Below are positions 10,466 to 19,570 of a stretch of 64,000 bases of DNA, piece by piece. The stretch covers positions 184,069-248,068 of the forward strand of contig NZ_ANFM02000012.1 of assembly GCF_000333895.2 (NCBI RefSeq), given 5' to 3'. The notes beneath the pieces were generated by a model. The model saw nothing but the letters and a program-made list of their open reading frames with translations, ran no database searches and had not been told where the DNA came from. Source of the stretch: Grimontia indica (GTDB taxonomy: Bacteria; Pseudomonadota; Gammaproteobacteria; Enterobacterales; Vibrionaceae). How positions within the stretch are numbered: position 1 is the stretch's first letter; the number at the start of each line of letters is the position of its first letter. Made by a program: the position numbers and the translations under genes.

Positions 10466-10491
10466 AAAACGCCCGCAGATGCGGGCGTTTT
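10466..10491. terminator. Bidirectional terminator between acpS and apeR
   Basis: AAAACGCCCGC (10466-10476) pairs perfectly with GCGGGCGTTTT (10481-10491) around an AGAT loop. T runs lie on both strands, so it can stop the acpS operon from the left and the long ape transcript from the right. It marks one boundary of the accessory locus. Confidence 0.9.
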
Positions 10492-10502
10492 GCTATCAAT
10501 CA

Positions 10503-11729
10503 TCAGACACGCTTGAAGATAATCGACGTATTGATACCACCAAAGGCAAAGTTATTGCTCATGATGTATTCACAGTCGATGTGGCGCCCTTCGCCGCGGA
10601 TATAGTCCAGTTCGCCACAAGCTGGGTCGATGTTGTCGAGGTTGAGAGTAGGGCTGAACCAGCCACTGTTCATCATCTCAAGGCTCAGCCAGGCTTCAAT
10701 GGCACCACAAGCACCAAGAGTGTGGCCAAAATAGCTTTTCAGTGAGCTGATAGGCGTCTGGTTGCCAAAGATATTCGCGGTGGCGTTGCTCTCTGCGATA
10801 TCCCCTTTTTCAGTGGCTGTACCGTGCGCGGAAACATAGCCGATTTTTTCCGGTGCCAGATTGGCATCACGCAGCGCCATCTCCATGCAAATCTGCATGG
10901 TTTCCTTGGTAGGCTGGGTGACGTGTGCGGCATCGCAATTGCTGGCAAAGCCAACGATTTCGGCAATGATGTTGGCGCCACGGTTAACTGCATGCTCATA
11001 TTCTTCCAGCACCAGTGTGCCTGCGCCTTCACCAATCACCAGGCCATCGCGCTCTGTGTCATACGGGCGCGGTGTTTTTTCCGGTTCGTCGTTTTTCAGG
11101 CTGGTGGCAAACAGGGTGTCGAAAACGGCTGATTCAGTTGGGCAAAGCTCTTCCGCACCGCCAGCCACCATCACGGTCTGGTAGCCGTGCTTAATGGCTT
11201 CATAGGCGTAGCCAATCGCCTGACTGCCTGATGTGCAGGCGCTGCTGGTCGGGATCACTCGGCCTTTGAGGCCAAAGAACAGACCCACATTCACTGCGGT
11301 CGTGTGAGGCATCATTTGCACGTAGGTTGTCGCGGTAATGGCGCGGGTGCTCTTGTCATTCAACATCACACCGAAAGCACCAATCGCTGGTGTACTGCCT
11401 GTGGAGGAGCCGTAGGCAATACCTGTCTGACCGTTAGTCAGCACCTCGTTGCCAATCAGGCCACTTTGCTCGAGGGCATTTTCTGTTGCCACTGTGGAGA
11501 GTTGGGAAACTCGCCCCATGCCACGCACTTTCTTGCGTGGATAGTGTTTTGGCACACTGAATCCTTCCACTGGCGCGGCCAGTTTGGTGTTCAGGCCATC
11601 ATATTGCTCGTAGTCAGGCATGTAGCGAACGGCATTTTGCATCGCCGCAAGCTTTGGCTGGACACTTTGCCAGTCGTTACCGAATGCAGTAACACCGGAC
11701 ATGCCAGTGATAACAACTCTGCGATTCAT
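10503..11729 (-). CDS. apeR: Aryl polyene beta-ketoacyl-ACP synthase ApeR
   Basis: This is a FabF-type condensing enzyme of 408 residues with an intact catalytic triad: Cys165 (TSSACTSGS), His302 (VSAHGTATEKGD) and His336 (FGHTLGACGA). In the studied aryl polyene systems a ketosynthase of this type works beside the ApeO/ApeC pair. It is the last gene of the minus-strand operon and overlaps apeQ by 4 bases. The ape letter follows the gene order of the Xenorhabdus cluster as I remember it. Ketosynthase function is certain from the sequence; its exact step is inferred. Confidence 0.88.
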   Translation of the reverse strand: MNRRVVITGMSGVTAFGNDWQSVQPKLAAMQNAVRYMPDYEQYDGLNTKLAAPVEGFSVPKHYPRKKVRGMGRVSQLSTVATENALEQSGLIGNEVLTNGQTGIAYGSSTGSTPAIGAFGVMLNDKSTRAITATTYVQMMPHTTAVNVGLFFGLKGRVIPTSSACTSGSQAIGYAYEAIKHGYQTVMVAGGAEELCPTESAVFDTLFATSLKNDEPEKTPRPYDTERDGLVIGEGAGTLVLEEYEHAVNRGANIIAEIVGFASNCDAAHVTQPTKETMQICMEMALRDANLAPEKIGYVSAHGTATEKGDIAESNATANIFGNQTPISSLKSYFGHTLGACGAIEAWLSLEMMNSGWFSPTLNLDNIDPACGELDYIRGEGRHIDCEYIMSNNFAFGGINTSIIFKRV

Positions 11730-12451
11730 ATCAGTCCTCCATTGACTGAGATTACCTGTCTGGTGACATAGCTGGCGGAATCTGACATCAGATAGCTGAC
11801 CAGACCGGCCACTTCTTCCGGTTTGCCCATTCGGCGCAATGGCACCTGAGGAAGGGCATGTTCTTTCACGTGTTCGTCCACCATACCGGTGTCGATAAGG
11901 CCCGGTGCTACACAGTTTACGGTGATTTTGCGCTTTGCAAGCTCCAGAGCCAGTGCCTTGCTAGCACCAATAATACCGGCTTTGGCGGCACTGTAATTGG
12001 TTTGTCCGCGGTTACCCATCAGACCAGAAACAGATGCCATGGTTACGATGCGTCCACCGCGACGGCACTGAATCATTGGCATCACGCAAGGGTGCAGCAC
12101 GTTATAGAAACCATCAAGGTTGGTATGAACCACGCCATCCCACTCACCTTCTGTCATGGCCGGGAAGGCGGTGTCTGCTGTCACACCTGCATTGTTCACA
12201 ACGCCATAGTATCCACCATGGGTTGCCATATCCGCCTCAAGTTCAAGACGGCATTGTTCGCGGTTGGCAATGTCAAAAGAGATTAAACGACCAGAACCAC
12301 CCAGCTCGGTGATGTCTGCCAGCGTCGCTTCAGCGCCCGCTTTGTCGCGACCATAGTGGATCACGATATTGAAACCGTCTTTGGCAAGTTGAATGGCGAT
12401 AGCTCGGCCAATGCCTTTGCTTGCGCCAGTAACCAATACATCACGACTCAT
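11726..12451 (-). CDS. apeQ: Aryl polyene 3-ketoacyl-ACP reductase ApeQ
   Basis: This FabG-like short-chain dehydrogenase has 241 residues. It has the NADPH-binding motif TGASKGIGRA (8-17), NNAG (86-89) and the catalytic residues Ser140, Tyr153 and Lys157 (YSAAK). It would reduce the 3-keto group formed in each elongation round so that the dehydratases can form the conjugated double bond. It overlaps apeR and apeP by 4 bases on each side, which suggests tight translational coupling. Confidence 0.9.
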   Translation of the reverse strand: MSRDVLVTGASKGIGRAIAIQLAKDGFNIVIHYGRDKAGAEATLADITELGGSGRLISFDIANREQCRLELEADMATHGGYYGVVNNAGVTADTAFPAMTEGEWDGVVHTNLDGFYNVLHPCVMPMIQCRRGGRIVTMASVSGLMGNRGQTNYSAAKAGIIGASKALALELAKRKITVNCVAPGLIDTGMVDEHVKEHALPQVPLRRMGKPEEVAGLVSYLMSDSASYVTRQVISVNGGLI

Positions 12452-12912
12452 TGGGACGTTCCTTTTAACATTTGCTGTAACTTTTCTTCTGAAGGCACAT
12501 ACGCATTGAGCTGGGCCGATGCGAGTTCCTCACCTTCATGTTCAATGGTGCAGGCAAACACGGCCATACCATTGCTTTCCATCACGTGGTTAGCACGCAC
12601 ATTTAAAAGCGCACCGGCAGGAAAGCTGGGGGTATCGCATTTGTAACGGCGGCTGCCCAACAAAAATCCGATAGGTGGTGCTTTATTGTCTTTGCTAGCC
12701 TGGTAACCCGACCACGCTGCAACAGACTGAGCCATGAACTCAATGCCCACCCAGCCCGGAATACCATTCATGTTTTTGTCGAAAAACAAACTGCTCTCAC
12801 TGGATGTTACCTGACAGTGCACATGCAAATCACCGACATCAATCAGCGTATCGAGAAGGATCATGGGTGCCTCGTGAGGCAGCAGCTCGTGAAGTTGTGG
12901 TTGCGAACTCAT
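12448..12912 (-). CDS. apeP: ApeP family dehydratase
   Basis: This 154-residue hotdog-fold protein carries an N-terminal LLPHEAPMILLD motif (residues 10-21) that resembles the FabZ active-site His segment, followed by the central helix region with GWVGIEFMAQSVAAWSGYQ. It is one of two dehydratase-type proteins in the locus, with ApeI. In characterised aryl polyene systems the two contribute to dehydration of 3-hydroxyacyl-ACP. It overlaps apeO and apeQ. Fold and neighbourhood support the call; its division of labour with ApeI is inference. Confidence 0.85.
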   Translation of the reverse strand: MSSQPQLHELLPHEAPMILLDTLIDVGDLHVHCQVTSSESSLFFDKNMNGIPGWVGIEFMAQSVAAWSGYQASKDNKAPPIGFLLGSRRYKCDTPSFPAGALLNVRANHVMESNGMAVFACTIEHEGEELASAQLNAYVPSEEKLQQMLKGTSQ

Positions 12913-14114
12913 AGTTTTCCAAAAATTAGCGATACGTTGTTCCCGCCAAAGGCAAACGAGTTGCTCAAAATAGCGTGTTTTTCCAGTCTGTGATTTGCTG
13001 TTACCAGACGAATTGGCGCGATCTCTGGGTCGCGACCTGCTTGTGCATCAGGGATGGGGAGCGTGAGATCGTGGCGAAGAATTTGCCAGCAAATGGCAGC
13101 CTCTATCGCACTGGCAGCCCCAAGTGTATGACCTGTCAGCGGCTTGGTTGAGCTGACCGGGACATTATTACCCAATACACGGCTGATGGCTTTGGACTCC
13201 ATCGCATCGTTGAGAGGTGTGGCAGTGCCGTGCGCATTGACGTAACCAATCTTGTCTGGCGACAGTCCGGCATCTGCCAATGCTTTCATCATGGCCTCTT
13301 CTGCGCCGCGACCTTCCGGCTCTGGAGCTGAGATATGGTGGGCATCAGAGCTGTCACCTGCGCCAAGCAATGCTATAGGCTCGGCTTCTTCCGGGCGCTC
13401 TAGAGAAAGCAGCATAAACGCAGCGGCTTCACCGATATTGATACCGTCGCGCCCTTCGCCAAACGGGCGGCATAGCCCGGAAGAGACAGATTCCAAGCCA
13501 TGAAAACCGTTCAGTGTTAAACGACAAAGGGTGTCAGCACCACCGACTATCACGGCATCAGCCATACCTGATTGCAGCAGCCTTTTAGCAGAAAGGAACA
13601 CTTTTCCGCTCGATGAGCAGGCGGTGGACACCACATAGCTTGGGCCTGAGAGGCCAAAATAGTCACTGATAAAATCTGAAAGATTGCTCAGCTCTTGCTG
13701 GTAGTAGTGATAATTCTCTGGCAGCTCGCCGGTCTGCGATTGCCCGCTAAGGGCGATTTCACCGTTGGAAATGCCTGAGGTGCTGGAGCCAACAATAACG
13801 GCGACGCGATCCTCACCGTATTTACCCATGGCGTTTTCAACGGCGTCCTGAATTTGCAGAAGGGCAGACAAGGCCAGGCAGTTGTTTCGTGTCTGTTGAT
13901 GTTGGAATTGCGCAGGGATTTCTGGAAGGTCTTCCAGGACGCGCCCCACGATTACTTCCTTGCCATCATTAAGAGTGAAACGTTCGGCTTCGATGCCGTC
14001 ACTCTTGTCGCTTTGCAGATTTCGGTGGATATCTTCAGAGCGCACACCCAGTGCGGAGTGCGACCCGCAAGCATGGATATAAACCGGAGTTGTTTGTGTC
14101 TCTGCGTCGGTCAT
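12909..14114 (-). CDS. apeO: Aryl polyene beta-ketoacyl-ACP synthase ApeO
   Basis: This second complete ketosynthase of the locus has 401 residues and the triad Cys166 (STACSSSGK), His295 (VNAHGTATP) and His329 (LTGHTLGA). In the known pathway ApeO is the elongating ketosynthase that pairs with the shorter chain-length-factor-like ApeC. It lies between the lipoprotein gene apeN and the dehydratase gene apeP, and starts at ATG 14114, 17 bases beyond the apeN stop. Confidence 0.88.
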   Translation of the reverse strand: MTDAETQTTPVYIHACGSHSALGVRSEDIHRNLQSDKSDGIEAERFTLNDGKEVIVGRVLEDLPEIPAQFQHQQTRNNCLALSALLQIQDAVENAMGKYGEDRVAVIVGSSTSGISNGEIALSGQSQTGELPENYHYYQQELSNLSDFISDYFGLSGPSYVVSTACSSSGKVFLSAKRLLQSGMADAVIVGGADTLCRLTLNGFHGLESVSSGLCRPFGEGRDGINIGEAAAFMLLSLERPEEAEPIALLGAGDSSDAHHISAPEPEGRGAEEAMMKALADAGLSPDKIGYVNAHGTATPLNDAMESKAISRVLGNNVPVSSTKPLTGHTLGAASAIEAAICWQILRHDLTLPIPDAQAGRDPEIAPIRLVTANHRLEKHAILSNSFAFGGNNVSLIFGKL

Positions 14115-14131
14115 TGCGATCTGTTCTTCCG

Positions 14132-14707
14132 TTATTCGAGGGTTTGAATCTGGATTTGGTAGTGCTGGCGCACTTGCTCAAACTGGATATCGGCAGGAAC
14201 TCCTCCTGCAACCTTGGGCTCATCATACTGTATTTTCGCCACGGTTTCGCCGTTCTCATCGAGCAGGGTTCGGCTTGTAGCATCATCAACCAGTTGCCAT
14301 CCAATCGGTGAAAGATGTGGTTGCCACGAAGTGGCCGGCCATAAGGTCAACATCAGGTTCATGAGCACCTGTTTTCCATCAGGCAACACGGCCCCCAGAC
14401 CCGTGAGGTTGTCGGTTTCCAGAGTCTGTCCATCGTAATTGAGCGTCAGTAGTCGGGTTCCCCAACTGGAGAATCCCACTAAAACGACGTCTGATTCGGT
14501 GATTTCAAGATGCACAGGCAGCACCTGCGTACTGTCACTCCACTTCGCGGTAATCAGCTGGTTCACGCTGACGGTGCTTTCAAACTCTGAAGGGGCGGGT
14601 AAGCTGACAAACTTATCGGGTGCGATTTCAACGTGATTGCTATCAGGCGCTGCCGCGCAAGCAGAAAGCAGCAGAGAAAAAGCCAAACAGAGTACAACAC
14701 GAATCAT
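14132..14707 (-). CDS. apeN: DUF3261-type lipoprotein ApeN
   Basis: The start is taken as ATG at 14707 because it overlaps the apeM stop (ATGA) and yields a proper lipoprotein signal, MIRVVLCLAFSLLLSAC, with the acylated Cys at residue 17. The open frame extends further upstream, but only as a shadow inside apeM. The product is 191 residues and resembles the DUF3261 lipoproteins found in aryl polyene clusters. A role in placing the pigment in the outer membrane together with the LolA-like ApeL is inferred from context only. Confidence 0.8.
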   Translation of the reverse strand: MIRVVLCLAFSLLLSACAAAPDSNHVEIAPDKFVSLPAPSEFESTVSVNQLITAKWSDSTQVLPVHLEITESDVVLVGFSSWGTRLLTLNYDGQTLETDNLTGLGAVLPDGKQVLMNLMLTLWPATSWQPHLSPIGWQLVDDATSRTLLDENGETVAKIQYDEPKVAGGVPADIQFEQVRQHYQIQIQTLE

Positions 14708-17010
14708 TGATGAAGCTCCTTTTCTGGCTGTTGGATGGCCAATGGTGCGAGTAGCCAGGCGACAACAATACCCACCAGTACAGTAATACCGAAACTGTGA
14801 ATCGCTTCGGTTTGGCTGAGAGACAGCAAGCCAAAAGAGAGTATGGTCGTGAGGGCGGCAAGGGTATTGGCGACCAAGGCGCGATAACTGTCGTTGTGCT
14901 CGGCGAAAAACAGGGTGTAGTCGATACCAATTCCCAGCACGAGAAACAGTGCCAGCAGGTTGAACAAATTCATAGGAACTGGACTGATAGCGCCTGCGGT
15001 CAAGGCTACACCGGCCGCGAGCAACGGCGGGGTAAGAATGCAAACCGCACGGCGAGGGCCGAACCGCACGCAGAGCACGCCCAAAATCGCCAGGCAGGCG
15101 ATGCCCATCAACATGGAAATACGCAGTCTGTACTGACCAAACAGGCTGGAAACTTCTTCAGCTTTGTTAAGTACACTCACCTCTGGGAAAGGTGCTATCG
15201 CTTGTTTGATGGCGGTCATGTCAGTTACGTTTTGCAGCATCACAATAGCGGCATATTGCCCTTCAGCAGGCTGCAGCCACAGCGATGAGAACAGCTCACT
15301 GCTTGGAGCGTTAAGCATTTTCGCGGGTGTCAGAATATCAATGTCGCCCGGGAGTTGTGGCGGCGTCGCCAAGCCAATTTGTGCAGCGAGCTTTTCACCT
15401 TCTGACTGATAAAGAGATTGAACAAGAGCAAAGTTCTCTCGCTGTACCGAAGCCGGTGCTACCAAGTCCGCGGGGTTTTGATAACCGGAGAGGACGTTTT
15501 CACGTCGAAGCTTTTCAAGTGCCGGCGCGAGAGCGTAAGCATTCTCCAGCACTTGCTGATCGCTGCTTCCTTTGACCAGTAGCATCGGCTGGGAGCTGCT
15601 GAGGCCAGTCACTGACTTGATGACCGATTCCTGCTCCTGCAAGGACGGTGGCAGGGATTGCAGTTGGCGGATATTGTCGTCGTAGTCTGCGTTAAAAAAG
15701 CCAATCAGAGTGACCAGCAAGGCAGTAACAGGCATGACCATTCGCACTAATGGGCGTTGCCATAGCATCAGGTAGCCCTTACTTGAATTTGCGAGAGGCA
15801 GTGTCTGGTATCTGGCTGGACGTTTCGCCAACAGCGGATACCAAAAAATCACACTCAGGTAAGCGCCAATCAGGCCTGCTGCAGAAAACAATGCAAGTTG
15901 CTGCAACCCCGGGAAAGGGGCAACTAACATGCTGAGATAAGCAATCAGCGTGGAAATCAGGCCAAAGGTGATGGGAACGAAAACGCGTTTTAGTCCCTCT
16001 TCTGAGCGCCAAGATGCGCCGGACGCGAGGCGGTCGGTCAGGTAGTGGAAGGCATAGTCTATCGAGACACCAATCAGGCTGGCGCCGATGACAAGACTGA
16101 ACAGGTGAATTTGTCCAAACACCAGAAGACAGACGGAAAAAGCCGTCACGACGCCAGTACCAATCGACAGTAAGGTCAGGCTGACAGGTAAAAGACTGCG
16201 GTAGACACAAAGCACCAAAAGCAGGATGCCGAGCAGAGAGCCAACGCCGATGGTGCTGATTTCAGATTTAGCGCTGTCAGTCCCAAAAGCCGCATAAAAC
16301 ACCACGCCGGTATGGAAGATTTGAGCATCAAACTGCGCGGCATTGGCATCCTCTAATTGGGCGAGCTCTGCCAGCTGTTGTTGGGTTTGCATGGCATAGG
16401 CTGAGCCGGAAAGCGTGCCGCGGAGCAGAATATAAAATGTGCCGTCTTGCTCTGTGGTCAGATAACCTTCTGTGATGGAAAAGCGCTGGTTTTGCTTGTT
16501 CATTGTTTGCAGGTAATCGCGGAACAGCAAAAAGGGGTCGCCTGAAAGTTCAGCGCCAGTCACCCCGGAAAAAGGGTTGTATACCTGTTGGATGACCTTG
16601 GCGGTCTGGATGGCAGGCGAGTGCTTGAGGATCTCGCGTTGTTCCTGAGTCAGCAATTGGTATCGGTAAGGCGCATAGGTGCTGACCCAGGCTGATTGCT
16701 CTTCATCAGACAATTTGCCATTTATTTTGCTGAAAAGTGGCAGTGTTTGAAGTTCTGCTTCAAAAGCGCGGGCGGCTTTTAGGGCCTGTTCTTGAGTGTC
16801 GGCGGAGACAAGGAACAGTACCTGATCTTCCATGCTGCCAGCCACCTCATCAAAGGCTTTCTGAGCCAGGGGATCTTGCTGGTTTTCAGGAAGCAGGTTA
16901 AGGATGTTGGTGTCGAGCATCGCTGCGCCGCTTGGGTGGCGCAGTATCGCGGTGGTTGCGAGAAGAAACAGGGCAATCAGCCATAGTATGGCTTTAGTCG
17001 TTGAACGCAC
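14704..17010 (-). CDS. apeM: MMPL/RND-type exporter ApeM
   Basis: This 768-residue membrane protein begins at a GTG (17010). It has one N-terminal span, a large periplasmic loop, a block of spans including GVGSLLGILLLVLCV and VIGASLIGVSIDYAFHY, then a second loop and a second block ending LVGIVVAWLLAPLAI. This duplicated layout with GIDYT/SIDYAF signatures is that of MMPL/RND transporters that move lipids. Its place beside the LolA-like apeL and lipoprotein apeN suggests export of the aryl polyene lipid across the inner membrane. The substrate is inferred. Confidence 0.86.
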   Translation of the reverse strand: MRSTTKAILWLIALFLLATTAILRHPSGAAMLDTNILNLLPENQQDPLAQKAFDEVAGSMEDQVLFLVSADTQEQALKAARAFEAELQTLPLFSKINGKLSDEEQSAWVSTYAPYRYQLLTQEQREILKHSPAIQTAKVIQQVYNPFSGVTGAELSGDPFLLFRDYLQTMNKQNQRFSITEGYLTTEQDGTFYILLRGTLSGSAYAMQTQQQLAELAQLEDANAAQFDAQIFHTGVVFYAAFGTDSAKSEISTIGVGSLLGILLLVLCVYRSLLPVSLTLLSIGTGVVTAFSVCLLVFGQIHLFSLVIGASLIGVSIDYAFHYLTDRLASGASWRSEEGLKRVFVPITFGLISTLIAYLSMLVAPFPGLQQLALFSAAGLIGAYLSVIFWYPLLAKRPARYQTLPLANSSKGYLMLWQRPLVRMVMPVTALLVTLIGFFNADYDDNIRQLQSLPPSLQEQESVIKSVTGLSSSQPMLLVKGSSDQQVLENAYALAPALEKLRRENVLSGYQNPADLVAPASVQRENFALVQSLYQSEGEKLAAQIGLATPPQLPGDIDILTPAKMLNAPSSELFSSLWLQPAEGQYAAIVMLQNVTDMTAIKQAIAPFPEVSVLNKAEEVSSLFGQYRLRISMLMGIACLAILGVLCVRFGPRRAVCILTPPLLAAGVALTAGAISPVPMNLFNLLALFLVLGIGIDYTLFFAEHNDSYRALVANTLAALTTILSFGLLSLSQTEAIHSFGITVLVGIVVAWLLAPLAIQQPEKELHQ

Positions 17011-17608
17011 GGCGCTCCTCGTCAGTCAGCGCTGATGCGTGTTGGATATTGCTGAAAGTCACTGTGGTTTTGTCACCGCGGAGCTCTTCCATCGTCAGGA
17101 CATCAATGTTGTGACCGCCTGATAAAGTGATTTGACTGAAGACTTTTGTCAGTGGCGCCTCGGTTGGGGTCAGAACAAGTGTCCACGCTTCAGGGCTGCC
17201 ATCCAGCTCATAGCTAAATTGTTGGTTCAGGACATCTGCATCCGCATGGAACAGACCAAGGAAAAGGTCGCTGAAGTAAAACGCCATCGGGTTATCTTTG
17301 GCATGGATGACCTGCTCCGGTTGCCCTGGCATTTTCTGGCGAAGTGTTTGATCAGACAAAATCAGGGTGACGGGAAACGGTGTGGCCTGAAGCCAAAGCA
17401 GCCCCTCTTTTTCACTCAAGACGAAGTTGCCGTTTGATACCAAAGGCTTGCTAAGCATCGCGATATCTTTGGTTTGCTCGAAGTCACCGCTGATCACGGC
17501 TGACTTTTCCAGCGTGTTTTGCAGATCAGAAAGTCCAAATGCCCAAGTCAGGGGGCTCGATATCATCAGGCTGAAGGTCAACAGCGCAGTGACAAGCTTA
17601 CGCAGCAT
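16994..17608 (-). CDS. apeL: LolA-like periplasmic lipid carrier ApeL
   Basis: The protein has 204 residues with a signal peptide (MLRKLVTALLTFSLMISSP, cleavage near the WAF) and the body of an outer-membrane lipoprotein carrier-like protein (GDFEQTKDI near the N terminus, as in LolA relatives). LolA relatives carry acylated cargo across the periplasm. Here the neighbours are an MMPL exporter and a thioesterase, so ferrying the lipid-linked pigment is likely. It overlaps apeK by 11 bases and apeM by 17 bases. Confidence 0.82.
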   Translation of the reverse strand: MLRKLVTALLTFSLMISSPLTWAFGLSDLQNTLEKSAVISGDFEQTKDIAMLSKPLVSNGNFVLSEKEGLLWLQATPFPVTLILSDQTLRQKMPGQPEQVIHAKDNPMAFYFSDLFLGLFHADADVLNQQFSYELDGSPEAWTLVLTPTEAPLTKVFSQITLSGGHNIDVLTMEELRGDKTTVTFSNIQHASALTDEERRAFND

Positions 17609-18026
17609 TGAAGTATGCCTCCAGTCGGTCTGTCAGAGCTTTAGGCGAGACAAAACACATCTCCTGTTCAGCGATAGACACTGCCACCTGAGTGGTATGC
17701 CCTTTGGTCAGGCGTTTGCCACTTTCCGCATCGTAAATGACGTAGTCAGTGCGGAGACGGTTTTCGTACTCGGTCAATGTCGCAGTGACACGAATTTCCT
17801 GATTGAACTGGATAGGTTTTACGTAGCGCACGGCAGTGTCGATGATCGGCCACATGTAGCCCGAGGCACTCATGGCCAGGTAGCCATAATCAATCTTTTC
17901 CATCATCACGCGGCGGGCTTCCTCAAAGTAGCGGAAGTAATTGCCGTGATAGATAACGCCCATCGGGTCGGCATCCTGAAAGGATGTCATGAGAACCACT
18001 TCGGCGTTAAGTGTGCGCTCAGTCAT
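17598..18026 (-). CDS. apeK: Acyl-thioesterase (4HBT hotdog) ApeK
   Basis: This is a 142-residue hotdog thioesterase of the YbgC/4-hydroxybenzoyl-CoA type, with the signature FQDADPMGVIYHGNYFRYFE, in which the Asp is the usual catalytic residue. I take ATG 18026, which shares a base with the ammonia lyase stop (TAATG); an upstream in-frame start would add five residues. It could release or proofread the polyene chain or starter. The thioesterase family is clear and the substrate unknown. Confidence 0.83.
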   Translation of the reverse strand: MTERTLNAEVVLMTSFQDADPMGVIYHGNYFRYFEEARRVMMEKIDYGYLAMSASGYMWPIIDTAVRYVKPIQFNQEIRVTATLTEYENRLRTDYVIYDAESGKRLTKGHTTQVAVSIAEQEMCFVSPKALTDRLEAYFNAA

Positions 18027-19570
18027 TAGTAAAGCTCCCAAGCCTGCCGCTGAATGTTATCAACGAAACGGCGAAGATCTTGCTCAAGTGGGCGGTCTTC
18101 AATCACCATCTCAAACTCATCCAGCACGTGTTTTGTCATGGTGCGAAGTGCTGGGCTGAAATGATTCAAATCCAGTTCGCCATGCTTACGGCGAATTTCC
18201 AGTGCTTGCGTGGCAGCCAACAGGCTGGCTGCGGTGACTTGTTCGGTCAGCTGTAATACGCGCAGACAATCACGGGAAGCGATGGTGCCCATGCTGACCT
18301 TGTCCTGATTATGACATTCGGTCGAGCGTGAAAAGACACTCGCAGGCATGGTGTGTTTCAACGCTTCTGCCGTCCAGGCAGAGATACCAATTTGTACTGC
18401 TTTGAAACCGTGGTTAATGGGCTTGCGACCGCCTTCAGCGCCAGTGAGGTTAAACGGCAGACCGTTGTTGAACTTATAGTCCATCAGCTGCGCCATCTGG
18501 CGATCAAGCAGGTCAGCAATGTTGGCAATAGCGGTTTTCAGCGAGTCCATCACCATAGCAATATGGCCGCCGTAGAAGTGACCGCCATGCAACACGCGCT
18601 CGTTGTCACCATCAATGATTGGGTTGTCGTTGGCGCTGTTGAGTTCGTTTTCGATCATCTGGCGAGCCCAAGGCAGGGTGTCCTGCAGCACGCCAATCAC
18701 GTGAGGCGCGCAGCGCAGCGAGTAGCGATCTTGCAGTCGGTCGCTGTTGCGAGGCGGTTTGTCTGCCTGCAAATCGTCACGCAGCCATTTGGCAATTTGC
18801 TGCTGACCAGGGTGAGGTTTGACGGCAAACAAGGCTTCATCAAAATGGAAGTCATTGCCATGCATTGCCAGCGACACCATGGCGGTGATTCGGGTAGAAA
18901 GTTGCGCCAGATATTCTGCACGCTTGTAAGCGAGGCAGGCCAGTGCGGTCATCACTGACGTGCCGTTCATCAGCGCCAAACCTTCTTTGGGTTTCAGCAT
19001 GATAGGTTCGATACCTAACTCGGCAAAGACTTCTGCAGTCGGTCGTAGCTCGCCTTTGTAAATCACTTCACGTTCGCCAATCAGAGCTGCAGCAACATAG
19101 GACAGCGGTGTTAAATCACCGCTGGCGCCGACGGAGCCTTCCTGCGGAATGCGCGGGGAAATGTCGTGATTGATCAAGGTGACCAACTGGCTCAGCAGCT
19201 CCATGGTCACGCCCGACACGCCTTGCGCCAGCGAGTTGAGGCGGGTTGCCAGTACCGCACGGCTTTGTACGTGGTCGAGGTTGTCGCCCAAACCGCAGCC
19301 ATGGAAACGGGTCAGGTGCAGCGGCAGTTCATTAACGAGCGCTGGCGGGATTGCCACGGTGCAAGAGTCGCCATAGCCAGTGGTCACGCCATAAATCACG
19401 CCTTCTTCTTTCAACAGGCGTTCAAGGAATCGAGAGCCTCGGTCAATTCGCGCCGTAAATTCCTCGGAAGGATTCAATGTGGCGCGGCTGCCATTGGCAA
19501 TCGCGACAACAGATTCAATGGTAAGGGGCGCTTCCCCGAAAACGATGGTGTTATCCGTGTGACTTGTCAT
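18026..19570 (-). CDS. Aromatic amino acid ammonia lyase (HAL/PAL/TAL family)
   Basis: This 514-residue MIO enzyme has the ASG triad that forms the MIO cofactor at 149-151 (GSVGASGDLTPLSY) and a catalytic Tyr60 in VIYGVTTGYG. At the substrate-selectivity positions I read Phe89-His90 (RFHGCGLG). Histidine ammonia lyases have Ser-His there, and Rhodobacter tyrosine ammonia lyase has His-Leu (from memory). The sequence therefore points away from histidine degradation, and there are no hut genes nearby. Within a pigment operon it probably makes a cinnamate- or coumarate-type aryl starter. It overlaps apeJ by 20 bases and apeK by one. Confidence 0.85.
   Translation of the reverse strand: MTSHTDNTIVFGEAPLTIESVVAIANGSRATLNPSEEFTARIDRGSRFLERLLKEEGVIYGVTTGYGDSCTVAIPPALVNELPLHLTRFHGCGLGDNLDHVQSRAVLATRLNSLAQGVSGVTMELLSQLVTLINHDISPRIPQEGSVGASGDLTPLSYVAAALIGEREVIYKGELRPTAEVFAELGIEPIMLKPKEGLALMNGTSVMTALACLAYKRAEYLAQLSTRITAMVSLAMHGNDFHFDEALFAVKPHPGQQQIAKWLRDDLQADKPPRNSDRLQDRYSLRCAPHVIGVLQDTLPWARQMIENELNSANDNPIIDGDNERVLHGGHFYGGHIAMVMDSLKTAIANIADLLDRQMAQLMDYKFNNGLPFNLTGAEGGRKPINHGFKAVQIGISAWTAEALKHTMPASVFSRSTECHNQDKVSMGTIASRDCLRVLQLTEQVTAASLLAATQALEIRRKHGELDLNHFSPALRTMTKHVLDEFEMVIEDRPLEQDLRRFVDNIQRQAWELY

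Noticed and set aside
18026..19570. Histidine utilisation gene hutH
   Set aside because: There are no hutU, hutI or hutG genes nearby, Phe-His replaces the Ser-His of true HutH, and the gene is embedded in the pigment operon.
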